NCBI RefSeq assembly: GCF_042100115.1
Contig: NC_091274.1
Coordinates: forward strand, 2,666,001 to 2,730,000
Length of the DNA: 64,000 nt
Direction of reading: 5' to 3'
Source: Alternaria dauci
Taxonomy: Eukaryota; Ascomycota; Dothideomycetes; Pleosporales; Pleosporaceae
Shown here: in pieces, positions 10,422 through 22,580 of the stretch
Numbering within the stretch: position 1 is the stretch's first letter
Layout of the letters: each line of letters begins with the position of its first letter
Translations under genes and position numbers: made by a program
The notes under the pieces: generated by a model
Told to the model about the DNA's origin: nothing
What the model saw: only the letters and a program-made list of their open reading frames with translations
Database searches by the model: none

Positions 10422-10800
10422 TTGCGAAAGCGATTTCTCGCGGTTACCTATTTGAGAAACTTCTTGGATGGTCGTGGAACACGGCAGTTTCTGTGAAAGC
10501 TATTTCTTGCTGTTACCTGTTTAGGAAACTGTTCAGATAGCTGTGGAATGCTGCTGGTGTCTGTGAAAGCTATTTCTCGCTGTTACCCAGTTGGGAAAGT
10601 CCTGGATCAGCTGTCGATTGTGGCGAAGTTGTGAAAACGATTTCTCGCGCTCACAAAGTCCCGCCCGCGCCTTCCGCCTTATTGCTTATTCGGGCAGGTT
10701 CTGGAAAACTGTGGAATGTGGCGAGGTTGAACGAAAGCGGTTTCTTGCTGTTACCTGTTTGAGTAGGTTTCTGAATAGCTGTTGATCGCGGTGTCGTATG
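10422..10800. repeat. Degenerate ~70-bp tandem repeat (about five units)
   Basis: Units share the core GAAAGC-x-ATTTCTCGCTGTTACC followed about 40 bases later by a GCTGTGGAATG-like segment. Core starts are at about 10422, 10491, 10561, 10629 and 10729, giving steps of 69, 70, 68 and 100 bp; the long step contains an extra ~30 bases around 10650-10690. Copies differ at many positions, so the array is old. It contains no supported ORF. Confidence 0.8.
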
Positions 10801-13082
10801 AAAGTCATGAATTTAGGACCATCTCTTATTGGCTTAACCTCATAGCTGGGCTGCTGCCATGTGAATAGCGTGCATGGGTCTAAGCGAACACGCAAGTCTG
10901 GAATCTGACTACATCGCGTTGATGATTACCTCTGGTCCGGTGAATCCGTAGACAGCAAGTTGCCCCTTGAGGCTTTACTGTTCCCGAACTTTCGCTCTGC
11001 ATCTCGAGAATCACATTCAGGCTAAGAGGTGTGCCGGTATTAGGGCTCCGCACCTGCCTATCTGTGCGGATAAGACTAAGCACGGCATCTTCGAGAAAGA
11101 CCTAGCTGAAACGCTATAGAACAGCCACGCCTTTTCTTCTTCGCTTCCTTCTTCCCCATGCGTCAATCAAAAACGTAATCTGTCGCATGTTGCCGCTCGG
11201 AGTCTTGTCAGATCTGTGAGTTTCGAAGCTTACCTAGCGGAGATCAAAATAGTCCATCTTACAGATTACGCAACTGCAAGCCATTATGCTTGGCACAACA
11301 AGCTTGTAACTGAAAGACTTCGCCAGCGCGTATAGTCATTGACTTCTTGGCTTTGGCGATAACTCTAGTACCCACGCTTTGCACCTTCTTCGCGTCGCTT
11401 CTGGCACCTATCGTGCGTGCGACTTTGTGAAGAAGCATATGTTATTTTTTGCTTTCTCAAGATATTGGATATCATCAAAACAGCACATCAGAAAAAGTGA
11501 GAAGCAGCTTCCCTCTGCTTATCGGTGAAGAAGCATACACCATCTATATCATCGTTACAAGAGAATGCAAAACCACCTAGGAAATGTCAAGAGAACAGGG
11601 CTTTGTTAGCAGCGGAGATTTCTAGCCTGTATCACTAGACGCCGACCCAAGCCGTCAGGGATCTGGATCTTGAGTAATCGTAGACTTGGATACGAGAAGC
11701 ACTGAGTTGGCGATTTTCAGCTGCTTCACAATCCCAGGTTTCCTATGTTGATAGATGAATTTATACAGGGTTAACAAAGCCTAAATCAGCCTTCAGTAGC
11801 CTTGCAACAACTAGGCTATTAGGATGTCGTAGTTGGATAGGTCAATATCTCTCGTGTATTCAGGGTTCCAGGTCTCTTCTCTTGCACCGGCCTTCACCAC
11901 CTGGGCAGCCTAGCGCAAATCCGAAGTATTCAGCTGTTTACTGTTCCTGTATCTCTTAGTGGATGCGTTTGTTTGTTAGGACACACACCGGATACCAATA
12001 TGAGATAGTTGTGCGTCCACAGGCTGAGAATATAACGCCGGTGGTAGTATTTTGGTCCACAACTTCGCAATCGAATACCACAGCAATTGGGTAGTATAAC
12101 CGCGTCTTGCACTTCCAGTGTAAAACATGGTGATAGCAAGGGTATGACACTGCTTCTTGGAGGGACAACGAGACGCACCATCGTGGCTGTGAATGGGCGG
12201 TCGGTGAAATGGACATGCGGTGCTAGGGATACCGTGAAGCCAATTAATATTAAGTGTGTAAACAAGTTGAAGGAAAGGAGTGCGTTTAGAGCGGGGACTG
12301 CTACGATAAGGAAGAGGGGAGCTTCACTGCCCAGTTTGAGAATGATGTTGGAGGCGTTGTGTTGCGGGGTTTTTGTACATGTTGCAGGTGAGTTTGAGGT
12401 CTTGATTCATTAATGAATGACACAACCTTTCAGTAGTAACCGTTAGTGCGTTTGCTGCTCATGATAGATATCAGATTGCAGAGATTAGTAGTTTGACTGG
12501 CTGGCCATGTCATTGCCAACAATTCGACTGGTAAGACTTGTTAACAGCGAGTGACGAATAGCGGGCAGAACAAATGCATGTCCTAACCTCGACAAAAACG
12601 TTCTAGACGTTCGTCTTTGCTGGTTGCATAAGATGTGTCAGCTTGTCAGCCTCTTGTCATTGAGAACCATCATTGAGATGCCTTCGACGCAATTCCGGAG
12701 CTGAGACTTGGTCTTCCCGGGTGCCCTGTCGCATCATTCAACCATCACGTATGCCCTCAATACCACAGCACTCGAAACTTCCGACGGCAGAACAACAGCA
12801 TGTTGTGAATTCAGGATTGATTTCTCATTGCATGCAAAGCCGGATATCTCCCCCATTACCCGTAGACATTGTTATGAGGAAAATACGCCATGCAGAAACA
12901 TCCCCGCCCGACTACAAAGCTCGCTCTCTCAGCTTCGCTTTTCCTTCATCTCGAGCCCAGGTCCTGATTTGCTTGATCGTGATGCGGTCGGGTCGAGGGC
13001 AACTTTGTTTTATCGTGTCGTCAGGTAATCATCGTTCGTCACTCGCGCCCATTCCTACTCCTGCCGTTGGAAAATGAAGAGT

Positions 13083-13485
13083 TTAACGGTGCTATTCGAC
13101 TGTTAGTTCCAGTGTCCTTCGGTGCATATGATGTGAAATAAAGGTGTAGTATGAAGTCGAACATACCTTGACGAAGCCAATGTCGGAGCTCTTCTCGCGG
13201 AAGCACTGACGGCAGATGTTGAGGCCGTACTTGCGGATCAGACCAGCGGGGTGGGTGCAGACGCGGCTGTGAGTACTGTGTTAGCCATCGGGTCCTGAAA
13301 CCATGCTCCGTTGCATCCAAATCTGTCCAATCCCCCTCTCGCGAGACCAACACGGTGCGCTCGCCCGCCCAATACACATATAACCAGCGCTCGCATGCGC
13401 GTTATCCAGAGATTCAGACGTACCACTCGCGGGAGCCCTTGCCGTAAGTCCTAGGACGGGAGTACCAGACCGACTCGTGAGACAT
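13083..13485 (-). CDS. RPS29: Small-subunit ribosomal protein uS14 (S29), 56 aa
   Basis: Component of the 40S head. Three exons: 13424-13485, 13167-13266 and 13083-13091, with introns 13267-13423 (157 nt) and 13092-13166 (75 nt). The product starts [20 protein letters not shown] and carries the zinc-binding set C-x2-C (CRVC) and C-x2-C (CRQC), then ends in DIGFVKHR. The 56-residue length is exactly that of the family. The final exon encodes only His-Arg-stop; of the candidate acceptors, only the AG immediately before CACCGTTAA gives the conserved C-terminal KHR, and that decides the model. Both splice junctions were fixed by protein continuity and frame (62+100+9 nt = 57 codons). Confidence 0.93.
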
Positions 13486-14190
13486 GATGTGTGGTTGGGG
13501 GTTTTGACGGGGGTTGTCGTTTGCTGCCTCGATATTAGCAAATTGTCGCTATGACGGTTCCTGTCGCGGCTTCAAAAGGCACACTTACAGTATTGACTTG
13601 TGTCGTCGGCGAAGATCAATCGGGCGTGCGTGGGCTTGACGGTTCACAGCGGCAGGACTAATGATTTCGAATGTTGTGTGGGCTGGTCCGTGCAGCCGCT
13701 AGTCTGCCGGCGCGAAGTGTCGCTGTGCCAAGACATGGTCACAATCCACGGTTTTCTACAAGATGCTCGATGCGGTAGTTTGACTAGTGGAAAGCGGGGT
13801 CATGGAGTATGGTGGGATCTGCAATAGGATGCTGTATCGCTGTACAGCGGCTCACTGCCTGTGCATGTACGATTTTATACGCTCTCGGTCAACACTCCAG
13901 CGATGGTACCATCACACATTCACACATTCAGAATCGACAATGTTCTAGTAAAGCAACTTCATTATGTCAAAGGCGGAACCGAATCGCCTCGTAAAACATC
14001 GTACAGAGGAAGTGTCAGGAAAGCCGCATATCATGGCCAACGCCGAAGCGCCATGCTTGGCTGCACTACATAGCAACCGAATCGATGGAGGAACATAAGC
14101 ATGTGCCACTGGATATACCTCGCCGTGAACATGCGTAAGAAGTGACAAGGGAAACAACGATGAAACTCCACTTAGATCACAACACCCCGC
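13486..14190. other. Intergenic RPS29 promoter / SCC3 3' flank
   Basis: About 700 bp holding the RPS29 promoter on the left and the 3' end of the cohesin gene on the right. A ribosomal-protein gene 5' UTR intron is possible but was not resolved. Nothing else recognised. Confidence 0.45.
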
Positions 14191-17100
14191 TCAGTCCCCA
14201 AGGATACTCTCCTCGTCGTCACCATTAGGCTGTTTCTCCGCCTCCTCGCCGTTCTCACTGCTCAGTTGTTCGACACCGTTGGCCTGCTCAGCGTCGTCGT
14301 CTCCATCAGCCATTTCCTCGTCCTCAATCTCGTCCCCTGGAACCTCATGCTCTGGCTCCCGCCCCTCCTCATCTTCCTCATCGCTATCGACTTCCACGAC
14401 CTCTGCGCTCTTGGCCGATTTGGCATCTGACTTGTTCGGCTTTGCACTGCTCTTCTTGGCAACTTTGCGCTGCTTGACGACGTCGAGATGGTTCACGATT
14501 TCTTTCCATGTAGGCGTGAGCTTCATCTTGTTGCGCTCAAGACGCTTGCGTACGGTGCCTAATCCGTCATTATCGAGGGCACCGACGAGTACGGCGTGGA
14601 CGATACGGCCACCGAATGCGTCCAGCGATTGCTCTGCCAAAGCGGCGCGTACTCGCTTTTCGGAAACGCCAGACTCGTCTGCAGCGTCTTCTTCATCGCT
14701 TTCAGGATCGTCGTCGGGATCGATGGGATCGTCATCAATGTCCGGCTCTTCCAGGCGCTTGTTGGTGAGCTTAGCCAAATGGTTTTCCCAGGCCGTGAGG
14801 ATTTGAAGGATGAGCTTCGTAGTGTTACCGTCAATGTCTTGACAAAGAGCTTCCCAGTCGTCGCTGGCCGAGTTTGAGGCGCGACCTTGCGTTTTCTTCG
14901 GTGTCTTTGCGATCTTGCCCTTGTCCTTCTTGACCCGTAGTGTGCAGAACATGGTGTAGATGTCTAACAATAAGTTCGCAGCATCGAGCCGTACTTCATC
15001 TGTGCCTTTTCGGTTCTCCATAATGCTCATCAGTGTTGTGATGCAGGTATCTCTTCGCTCAACCAAGGCCATCAGTTCGTCTTCTGGCATGCTGGTACCC
15101 TCCTCGACATGCGTGGTGCAATCCCTGCACTTCCACATAAAGTACATGAGCATGACCGACATTGCATGACGGACAAGGGTGTCATCTGCCTCCTCAATCT
15201 CTGCGTCTAAATCCTCCACTGACACCCCGCGCTCGAGTATCTGCAACACCGAGTCAATAGGCGGTGTTGTCAGGGCAGCCTTTTTGCCCCTGACTTTTGT
15301 CTTTGGAGGAGTCGGGAGCTGATCAAGCACCGAAGCGTCTGAGACCATTACCAGCTGTGCTATTTTCAGCACCACATTGGATAGGCCGCGGAGGATATTT
15401 TGATCGAGATTGCCTCGGACGGAAAGATCCTTGTCTCGTCGAAGAGCATCAAACGTATTGATCAAGTCATCCCAAAGCGCCTGCACCTTAAGATCGACGG
15501 TCTCTCGTAACTCTTCACTGCCTTGGGCATGTAAGATTGACTTGATAGCTTCTCCGAGGACACGCTCGTTGTGATGAGTGAGGAATTGCTTGTTGATGTC
15601 GTCAAGCAGGGCAGTAAGAGCTGCGTTCTGTCGCAATTCTTCGAACACATCCAGGTTTAGCTGGCGTTCTATTTGAAGACACAGTGCTGCTGTTTCAGGC
15701 AAAGCACCAAACTTTTTGAGGAGCTGAGGAATCAGCAGTGAGAGTCGTCGAGCCATATCTGACTGGTCTTCCATGTCGCTCTCGCGCTGCGTCTTGGTTT
15801 TTTTCTTGTCCTTTTGTACCTCCGCCATGCGCTGTAGTTTGCAGCTGATCACTGCACTCAGAATGTCTAGGAGGATGGTCTCGTGCTTTTCCTCAAGTTG
15901 GCATGTTTGGCGAAGCACGATTTCGGGGTCGTCGCTCTCATCCCGAACAGTCTGAGAATGGTCGTAGAGAAGATAGCCAGCCACGACCTCCCACGATCGG
16001 ATTTCCGGAATCACATCATACAATGCTTGTGCTGCGAGCGAGCGCCGCGACTCCACACCAGAGGCAATCAAAAGCAACTCGGTGCCAGGCGACATGCGTT
16101 GGATCTGTGAAGGCAGTTCAGCTTCATCTTCGTCGTATGCGAGTAGCTGATCGACAAGACACTTCAACTTCAACCACTCAAGTCGCGGGTTGTGGTACTC
16201 CTCTTCTTCCTCCTCAGGAGGTGCCAGCGCCTCGTTGAGGGCTTCTTCACCACCCATCTCCTCGACAGTAGCCTCGTATGCGGCGTTGACATTCTCGGCG
16301 AAGAAGCCTACCACAGCCTTGCGGACTTTTGCGTCGGAATCGAAGATGAGTTTGCCAACCGAATCGATATCGTCAGGCTCAAGGAAACCAGCCTCTCGGA
16401 GTATGTCGAGCAGGTCGACTGCTGCAGCGCGCACGTTAATCTCGGCGTCTTGTGTGGCCATCTCGACAATGCGTGGCCGAAAGCGCTCGGTAAAGGTCTT
16501 CAGTCCGGCCAGTTTACTCTCGTCTTTAAACAACCGCGCGAGCTGGTGAAGGACCTCTATCCGTGTTGATGGAACTGGATCTGAAAGCACCCAACCAAGG
16601 TAGCGAAGTTTGGTGCCATCGAAGAATTTGTCAGGGTATGCGATGATCCAGTCTGCTAGGGCTACAACGCTGTCTACCCTGATCCTGGGATCCACGTCAC
16701 GATACCGATGCACGTAGACGGCCGCGAACCAGTCGTCCAGCTGGCCGCCTACGAATTCCAACTTTTGGTTGTATTCTTCAATCTCATGATCCGCCGCAGA
16801 GACACGGGCCTTGTTGACTCTTGATTTTTTGGCCTCCGCTTCGCTTTGACGAACACGCCTGGCTGTGTTCTCGACAAGGTCAGCGGCAATTTGTGCCAAT
16901 GCGGTTGTGATGGCTAATGAAGCAACGGTACTGGTGTGACGGAAGGGGCGATTGCCGGTGGAAGACATGGCGCCCAACCACACTGAGATGTTCTCGATGA
17001 GCTCGGCGCTCTCGTACAAGAGACCTGACTGCGCGACAGTTTGTATCAGAGTCACGAAGAAGCCGTGTAGCGCGTTCCTGAAAGCTTGGCCACCGCCGTC

Positions 17101-17872
17101 TTTGGCCTTTGCAATCAGCGGGTACTCTGTGACTTCGTACTGCGACAGTTAGCATGAACAAGGCTGTACAACACAGGCCAATGCCTACCTGCTGAAACTC
17201 TTCCTGGATTTCGGCTACGCGATTTGGCGCGTTGTCGGGGTCTGATATGTCGTCCTCGTTTATCCGCAGATCGCATCCTGAAGCTTGCAGCACTAGATTG
17301 ACGACCTCAGCGAGAGCTTTTGCCTCGTGCTCGTGGAAGCGCGTGACCCATTGTGCAGTGACATCTTCGAGTCGGTCGCCGCTGGCAAACACGTCGGCTG
17401 TTGCGCGTTAGTTTGTGCATGTTCCCGGCGTACCCGCAGACCTACCATATAGTCCTTCTGTTTCATCGGGCAGCCTGCTCTTGCGTATCGGCGCTTTTCG
17501 TGGGCGCTTGGACACTTTCTTGGTCGCATTACTGGCGGGTCGAATCGCCAGACTGACGCTGTCGCCATTCGTCTTTGCCTTTTTGGATGCAGGCTTGCGC
17601 GCAGTTGCCTTGGCCTTCTTCTTGCGTCTGCGCTCCCTCAATTCCTCCTCATCCGGTTCGCCCTCGCTGCTCTCCTCAGACTCTTCCTCAGATGGGGGCT
17701 CAGTCGCGTCGACGCCGCTGTCATTGTCGTCGCCGCGCTTTCGCTTGGTGCTGCCGGTTGGACTTGCGCCCGGCGCGAATCTGGCAGGTTTCTTGGATAC
17801 GCGTCCGGATTTGCGTCGCGCGGCAGAAGATGCGACTTGGTCAGCGCCCGAGGGCGATTCGGCCGCGCTCAT
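14191..17872 (-). CDS. SCC3: Cohesin subunit SCC3/STAG (stromalin), 1194 aa
   Basis: HEAT-repeat subunit of cohesin that binds the kleisin and DNA and holds sister chromatids together. Exons: 17446-17872, 17189-17397 and 14191-17139; introns are 48 nt (17398-17445) and 49 nt (17140-17188). The joins read EGLYADVFASGD and EEFQQYEVTEYP, restoring a continuous N-terminal STAG region. The first 150 residues are disordered and basic/acidic with nuclear signals. The stromalin conservative domain lies around residues 355-440 (VHRYRDVDPRIRVDSV, then YLGWVLSDPVPSTRIEVL). The rest is helical repeat, with an acidic, disordered C-terminus as in fungal Psc3/Irr1. Length is normal. An ACGCGT box about 100 bp upstream of the ATG suggests cell-cycle control. 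Confidence 0.93.
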
Positions 17873-18228
17873 GATGTTTGCGCGCGATTGTCGAGTTGAT
17901 GGTGCCAGGGGTTGGGGGACAAAAGCGTGGCGCGATCGGTATGCCTGGAGGCGGGGACGGTGATGGGAGACGCGTTGTATGTCCGAGCACTTTTAGTGCA
18001 AGGTTGAGCGCACGTGCATATGACACTACGCCATCGACGTGTCGCCTCTGGCCTGCATTCACTTGACGCCACTGTCAGCCCCTGATCGGCTGTATAGCAG
18101 ACTCGTATGCTTCATTTGGTCCAAGTAACTTCTTGACTAATAGGTATTGCATTATCAGGTCAATCGATCTATGGGTCTATACATATATACAGTAGGAAAG
18201 CAACCATTCATGGTGTCACGAAATGCGC
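17873..18228. other. Intergenic SCC3 promoter / CRAL-TRIO 3' flank
   Basis: About 360 bp. The SCC3 promoter is GC-rich and includes ACGCGT; the right part is the 3' flank of the CRAL-TRIO gene, which is transcribed towards SCC3. Confidence 0.5.
17970..17975. promoter_or_regulatory. MluI cell-cycle box (ACGCGT) upstream of SCC3
   Basis: Palindromic ACGCGT 98-103 bp upstream of the SCC3 start codon. In yeasts this is the core site of MBF (Mbp1/Swi6), which drives G1/S genes. Sequence match is exact; regulation here is inferred. Confidence 0.5.
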
Positions 18229-19349
18229 TCAGGCAGCAGCTTTGACCGGCTCGCCTTCCTTAATGTCCAACTTGTCAACGCCCTCGACAAGTTCTGCACC
18301 CCCGTTAGGTGCGGTGTTGGCACCCTCGGTTGCTGCAGTAGGCTGGGTAGCCTCTACTGCAGGGTCAGCGGCTGTTCCACTCGCAAGGCTGGGCTCATCG
18401 CCTCCCCAGAGGTAGATCTCGCTCTCGCCGATTATCTTGCCAGCCTTCTCCCATCGCTCCTTCCTTTGTTGTCTCCGCTCGTTGGTGAGCTTCTCTAGCG
18501 CTGGCCAGTAGACAGAGTGGTCGTACTTGAAGTCGACCTCACCACCTGAGACCTTCATGAGCTGCGATGCAGGTACATGGTTGGGCAGAGGCTCGTTTGG
18601 CTTGATCTTGGACTTGGTGACGGGGTCGATGAACGGGTTCACGAGCTTGAGGAAGGCATTGACATACCAAGGGACTGTTTGTGTTGTCAGTATTGCTTCT
18701 AGAGAAAAGTAGGTGGATGCCTACGGTGTGTAAGTAACGCGCGGCCAAGTCGCTCTGGGTAATGATTCTGCAAGATGTCGAGGACCTGTTTGGCGAGACC
18801 CAAGCTAGGGGTACCGCCAGCTCCAGTGTTCCTGAAGTCGATCAATAATGCCAGACTCTCTTGACCAGGCGGGTGCACGTCGATTGTGCGCTCCAGCATG
18901 TAGACCAAGTGCTCTACCCGCTTGGGCGTCTCCTTGGTGTTTTGGTTCTGCGGCAGCAGGTACAAGCATGGCCTCCCCTCGTTGTCGAAACCAAGCAAGA
19001 CCTGCTTGCCGGTTGCGTTCTCTTCTGATATGTATTCGGCGGTGAACTTGTCGGTGCCGTACTCACGACGCCAGACTAAGGTCCCGCGCAGACGCTGGAT
19101 GGCTTGAGGGAGGTTCCACTTTGTCGCGCGAAGGTATCGGAGGAGGCATTCGCGCGTGAGCCACATGCGCTCATCGTCGCTGAGTGGTGACTCCTCGGCA
19201 CCCTTTGCTGAAGTCGTGGGTAAAGTCTCCCACTTTCGGACTTCGGCGAGAAGCTCTTCGTATTTGGCTTGTTGGTCGGCGGTCAAGGCAGGAGCAGCTG
19301 CAGGTTTGCAGCCAGGCACAGGCTCTGCGAAGGGGCCGATTGCAGACAT
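18229..19349 (-). CDS. CRAL-TRIO (Sec14-like) lipid-transfer protein, 356 aa
   Basis: Exon 1 is 18725-19349, intron 18675-18724 (50 nt), exon 2 is 18229-18674; the join reads LLTHLPWYVNAF. A CRAL-TRIO N-terminal helical part (LLRYLRATKWNLPQAI) is followed by the lipid-binding core with RPCLYLLP, LALLIDFRNT and QNHYPERLGRALL, then LPWYVNAFLKLVNPFIDPVT, the typical gate-helix region of Sec14 folds. The tail is a disordered, Ala/Glu-rich extension. Such proteins bind and exchange phosphatidylinositol and other lipids and stimulate phosphoinositide synthesis; the closest characterised type is probably Pdr16/Pdr17, but subfamily is not certain. It is transcribed divergently from POL12 with only 270 bp between start codons. 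Confidence 0.88.
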
Positions 19350-19362
19350 TTTTTTTTTTTTT
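19350..19362 (-). promoter_or_regulatory. A13 leader directly before the CRAL-TRIO start codon
   Basis: On the coding strand 13 consecutive A residues touch the ATG. Poly-A leaders next to start codons are known in yeasts to affect initiation. The tract is certain; any effect is inference. Confidence 0.6.
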
Positions 19363-19547
19363 GGAATTTGGTATCGAGTCTATCAAATTGACTTTGTCTG
19401 TGGCTGTTACCCAAGAATCTCGAAAGAACTCCTTGTTGCGGCGTGGGAGTGTCGGTCAGCCTGGGAACTTTTGGGGAAACATGGTGGACCCTGCATGCAC
19501 GTCGATCGCCCTAGGCCTTGTTCATGCTAGTCCCACCGCCACGCGCG

Positions 19548-19553
19548 ACGCGT
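19548..19553. promoter_or_regulatory. MluI cell-cycle box (ACGCGT) upstream of POL12
   Basis: ACGCGT located 67-72 bp before the POL12 ATG, inside the 270-bp divergent promoter shared with the CRAL-TRIO gene. POL12-type replication genes are classical MBF targets in yeasts. Exact motif seen; function inferred. Confidence 0.55.
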
Positions 19554-19619
19554 CTTCTGAGTTCCCACGCGCAAAGTGCTTTCACCGTCATCATCCCAGA
19601 ACACGCATAGACACACACA

Positions 19620-21858
19620 ATGGACGACCTTACTACAGAACTCACCGAGCGCTTCGAGCGCTACTGCGATATGAAGGGCGACCAATTCCCCGCCGACGTC
19701 CTTGCTGAATTACAATCCATGTCGCGGCTGTATTCCATCTCGCCCGAGGAACTAGACTTCAAATGGCAGGCATACAACATGAAGATGGGTGGAGAAGAGA
19801 ACAAGATGGACGTAAAGACAGCACGAGACTTCAAAAAGACGATACAAGATGCATTGGAACGCGAAAGCAGAGGGAAGGCACAGCAAAGAAATGAACCCAA
19901 GCGGGGTCAGCCAACACCAAGAGCAAAGGGCGGGGACATGTACGACATGTACGTTTGAAGCAGTTGTGAATCAACTGGATGTATGAACTGACGGGAGACA
20001 GGTTAGAAGGACTCGTACCAGGCACACCGCATCGACCTGCACCCAACGGCGCCAACGGAAGTACAGTAAAGCGCAAAGCCAACTTCAACACACCAGGAGG
20101 CAAGTCCACCAAGGCCCACGAGATGAGTACTCCTGGTGGTGGCATGACACCAAAGGCTGAAACTCCAGGTGGACCGTACGTATTCCGGATGCACTATGTA
20201 GACATGCCCTAACAACCATTCAGTGTTTTTGACTTTGCTTCTCGCACCAATGCGAACGACATCACCGAGCAGTTTGTGCAAGGCGAAATCTCCATCCCAG
20301 AACCGCCGTCGGAAGAACCGAAAGAACCGCGCATCAAACTCAAGGCCAACACAGACATGTCCAAGTTCTCATATCGCACCATGGCCATGAAGCTGTCGGA
20401 AGCGTCTGAAGTCTTGGACGACAGGATCGACGAATTCCGCGACCTTCTCAGGGACACCGCGGGTCTGGACGAAAGTGCGTTCGGAAACCCAAACTACTCG
20501 TCTCCGAGCGAGATTATCGCAGTGGGAAGGATAGCAAACGATACGAGCGAAGGCAGGCTTAACACAGCGTCCATCGTACTCGAAGGCTCGCGGAGACATG
20601 GCTCAGGGCGTCGTGTACCGCTGAACGTCGAAGGGCTATCGTCATACGACTTCTTCCCCGGTCAGATTGTTGCTTTGCGTGGCACCAATGCCTCAGGGGA
20701 TTCGTTTGTGGTTTCCGAAGTCATTTCCCTTCCACTCCTGAATCCACCAGCCACAAAACCCGAAGAGCTAGATGCCATCAATGCGCGATACCTCGATACC
20801 CCAGACTCTGATCCAGACAACGTCCGACCTCTCACCATCATGATCGCTTCTGGTCCTTACACCACTGACCAGAACCTCGACTTTGCGCCATTACACACCT
20901 TTCTTGACAATGCTGCCGAAGCATATGCGGATGCCATCATCCTGGTAGGTCCGTTCCTCGATGCAGAGCATCCTCAAATTCGGTCAGGAGACTTTGATTT
21001 ACCGCCAAACGCAAGTCCGGACCAGGCCACCATGACCGATATGTTCCGATACCATATCTCCAGCGCTATCCAAAATTTCAACAAACGTGTACCAACCTGC
21101 CAGGTGCTTCTGGTCCCCAGCTTACGGGACGCACATCACCATCACGCTGCATTTCCCCAGGACAAGTTCATCAAGAAGGAGCTCGGCCTGGGTGCTGCAG
21201 GAAAGATGGTTCAATGCGTCACCAATCCGATGACTGTCAGCATGAATGAGATGACTGTGGGTATGTCGTCGATCGATATCCTGGATATGCTGCGAAGAGA
21301 AGAGCTAGCAGGCGGCAAGGCGCGAACAACCAACATCTACGAACGATGCGCCCGCAACGTTATCGAGCAGCGGAGTTTTCTGCCTCTGTTCCCGCCAACC
21401 GGAAGGGAGAAGCAGCAATTCATGCCAGCACCAATTGAGGAAAAGGTCATGAAGAGCAGTGCAGCAAATGGTGAGCAGAAAGAGGGCGAAGAACCAGAAA
21501 TGGACCAAGCTCCCAGTCCATTCCTTCCTCTGGGCACCATGCTCGATACAAGTTATCTTAAGCTGGGCGAAATGCTGAACGTACGGCCTGACATACTCAT
21601 CACCCCTAGTGTGCTTCAGGGCACAGTCAAGGTATGTTTGCTGGTATAATTACTTGAAAGCGACATGCTAATCTCGAATAGGTTGTGGAGTCGGTACTTG
21701 TCATCAATCCTGGCACCTTGGCCAAACGCCGTGCAGCGGGAACATATGCTCGCGTTATTGTTAAGCCTGCTGTCCTCAGTGAAGCGGAAAGGGAAAAGGG
21801 GTTTGCAGTCGCACATAAGCTCTGGGAACGGACGCGGGTCGACATTGTGAGGATTTAG
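19620..21858 (+). CDS. POL12: DNA polymerase alpha-primase subunit B, 695 aa
   Basis: Regulatory B subunit of the primase-polymerase that starts Okazaki fragments. Exons: 19620-19948, 20002-20175, 20224-21631, 21682-21858; introns of 53, 48 and 50 nt. Frame is preserved through all joins (YDMLEGLVPG, PGGPVFDFAS, GTVKVVESVL). The N-terminal helical domain (MDDLTTELTERFERYC) is followed by a disordered linker, an OB-fold region (VGRIANDTSEGRLN), and a calcineurin-like phosphoesterase fold that lacks the metal ligands in this family (LTIMIASGPYTTDQNL, AIILVGPFLDAEHPQI, VLLVPSLRDAHHHH). The C-terminus VVESVLVINPGTLAKRRAAGTYARV is highly characteristic. Length is normal. Confidence 0.95.
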
Positions 21859-22580
21859 GTGTTTGATACTGAGCATTGGAGGTGTCTGGCGTTTTGTGAC
21901 AGCGAGCAGCGGGAAACTTGCACACCTGGCGGGACATGTGGAGCATGTGAGTGCGATTTCGGGATGATGAATGTAACATATCAGCAGTAGAGATGATAAT
22001 TCTGGTCTCTAATTGAAGAACATGCAAATTGCGCTTCCCGCTGTCCGAGTCTGGATGCGGAAAGCGCATGGTTACCGTTGCTATGTTTCATGTTTGCAGT
22101 GAAGACGAGAACACATGATGCCGCGTCACTTTTGTGAATTGGGGACTAGCTTGACGAGCACACGGTATTCTGTGTCACTTCTTCGCGCCTTCCTCATCGA
22201 TTTAGTCTAGAGCCTGGTTAGGTCCACATCCCCGTTCAGAGCTCACTGTAGGCCACAAAGAGTTTGAAGTGGCACAAACAGATTCACGGCGAACATCCAG
22301 CTTACCTTGGAGGCACTATTTGCGTCTACTTGCGTACACTACGGCACCGCTTCCAGTGAGAACAAGCGGTTTTGTTATGATATTCAGCGACCTAGTACGC
22401 CAGTTTCTCTGTTACAGCAAGCGCACAGATATAAAGGAAACGCACGAGCTGCCTGCTCGACCAAAGCAGAACCCACCCGTCCTTTGCACTTCAAATCACA
22501 GTCCTCGATACCATGCTGAACCACGACGCCGTTCACTCGACTGCCTCGGCGGTCTCAAAGAAAACGACTCAGAAATCCCA

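Larger units (their letters stand above)
9950..13082. other. 3.1-kb gene-poor region with repeats
   Basis: No gene can be supported here. Frames are short, stop-dense and lack domains. It includes a 23-T tract, a ~70-bp degenerate tandem repeat and a lower-GC segment around 11100-12500 that might be decayed transposon sequence, although no terminal repeats or transposase remnants could be read. The right end is the 3' flank of RPS29. Confidence 0.5.

Noticed and set aside
11100..12500. Possible RIP-mutated transposon remnant
   Set aside because: GC is somewhat lower but no terminal repeats, target duplications or transposase/reverse-transcriptase fragments could be read.
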